Assembly: GCF_041154505.1 (NCBI RefSeq)
Contig: NZ_AP028672.1
Span: 4,070,501-4,134,500 of the forward strand
Direction of reading: 5' to 3'
Source: Acidovorax sp. A79
GTDB lineage: Bacteria > Pseudomonadota > Gammaproteobacteria > Burkholderiales > Burkholderiaceae_C
Length of the DNA stretch: 64,000 nucleotides
The position numbers and the translations under genes are program-made. Shown in pieces: positions 63,870-64,000 of the stretch. The notes beneath the pieces are model-generated. The model saw nothing but the letters and a program-made list of their open reading frames with translations. It was not told where the DNA came from and ran no database searches. Numbering within the stretch: the stretch's first letter is position 1; every line of letters begins with the position of its first letter.

Positions 63870-64000
63870 TCTACGAGAAATGATCCATCAACGCAATCGC
63901 AATTGATGCACTCATAAGAAACGACGAAAGTTCATCCCTCAATTCTGAGTACATGCCGGACATTGGCCGACCCGCCAGAGAGTCCTACTCACAGGAATAC
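63870..64000. other. Intergenic end of window
   Basis: Upstream region of the minus-strand LysR gene. GCAATCGCAATTGATGC (about 63891-63907) is near-palindromic and could be a LysR site; no gene start is visible before the edge. Confidence 0.35.

Overview
The window looks like the chromosome of a Gram-negative betaproteobacterium of the family Comamonadaceae (Acidovorax/Comamonas/Variovorax-like). This is inferred from high-GC coding sequence, a GroEL with a GGM tail under a CIRCE element, many Bug-type solute receptors, TRAP carriers and LysR/IclR regulators, and a REP-like hairpin between groES and groEL of a type I associate with that family. No rRNA, tRNA or CRISPR array was seen.

Layout. 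(1) 0-4.5 kb, core: the end of a TonB-dependent siderophore receptor, a shared bidirectional terminator, then groES-groEL with a perfect CIRCE operator and overlapping sigma32/sigma70-like promoters. (2) 4.9-8.6 kb, accessory island: SLATT membrane protein, ImmA/IrrE-type metalloprotease, small unknown protein and sigma-factor-like protein on the minus strand, facing away from a DUF2188-TIR pair on the plus strand. This is the best candidate for an undescribed stress or defence system. (3) 8.9-15.5 kb: split transketolase, TRAP transporter and SDR operon with a divergent LysR regulator. (4) 15.5-24.7 kb: IS21 remnant, IclR regulator with repeated operators, an internally deleted citrate-transporter remnant, then amidohydrolase, two Bug receptors, CoA-transferase and citryl-CoA-lyase-like protein, followed by debris (IS30 piece, decarboxylase pseudogene) around an H-NS and a zinc-ribbon gene.

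(5) 24.7-48.3 kb: a scattered catabolic system. It comprises a class III aminotransferase, a gamma-glutamyltransferase-like hydrolase, a complete peptide ABC transporter, an RpiR regulator, two enoyl-CoA hydratases, an NDP-forming acyl-CoA synthetase, a porin and a second, Tat/lipoprotein-type gamma-glutamyltransferase. A 14-bp motif near GGAACGAATGAACC recurs upstream of the ABC operon, near rpiR and between the hydratase and porin genes, which suggests one RpiR regulon. The cluster is interrupted at 33.5-40.3 kb by IS66 and IS5 wreckage, a HEPN-like gene and several decayed oxidoreductase genes. (6) 48.4-49.8 kb: thiolase tail and the trbI-DUF2274 end of a Tn4371-like conjugative element, mostly degenerate.

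(7) 50.1-55.1 kb: LysR, Tat-type Bug receptor, MetX-like hydrolase and tannase/feruloyl-esterase lipoprotein, ending in a truncated IclR gene beside an IS3 element. (8) 56.7-61.7 kb: polar amino-acid ABC importer plus FAD-dependent amine/amino-acid oxidase, with a divergent IclR and paired GATTC-N4-GAATC operators, then a cupin. (9) 61.9-63.9 kb: decayed IS3 and a LysR gene. Overall this is a soil or water generalist scavenging organic acids, peptides and plant phenolic esters, with heavy IS-driven turnover.
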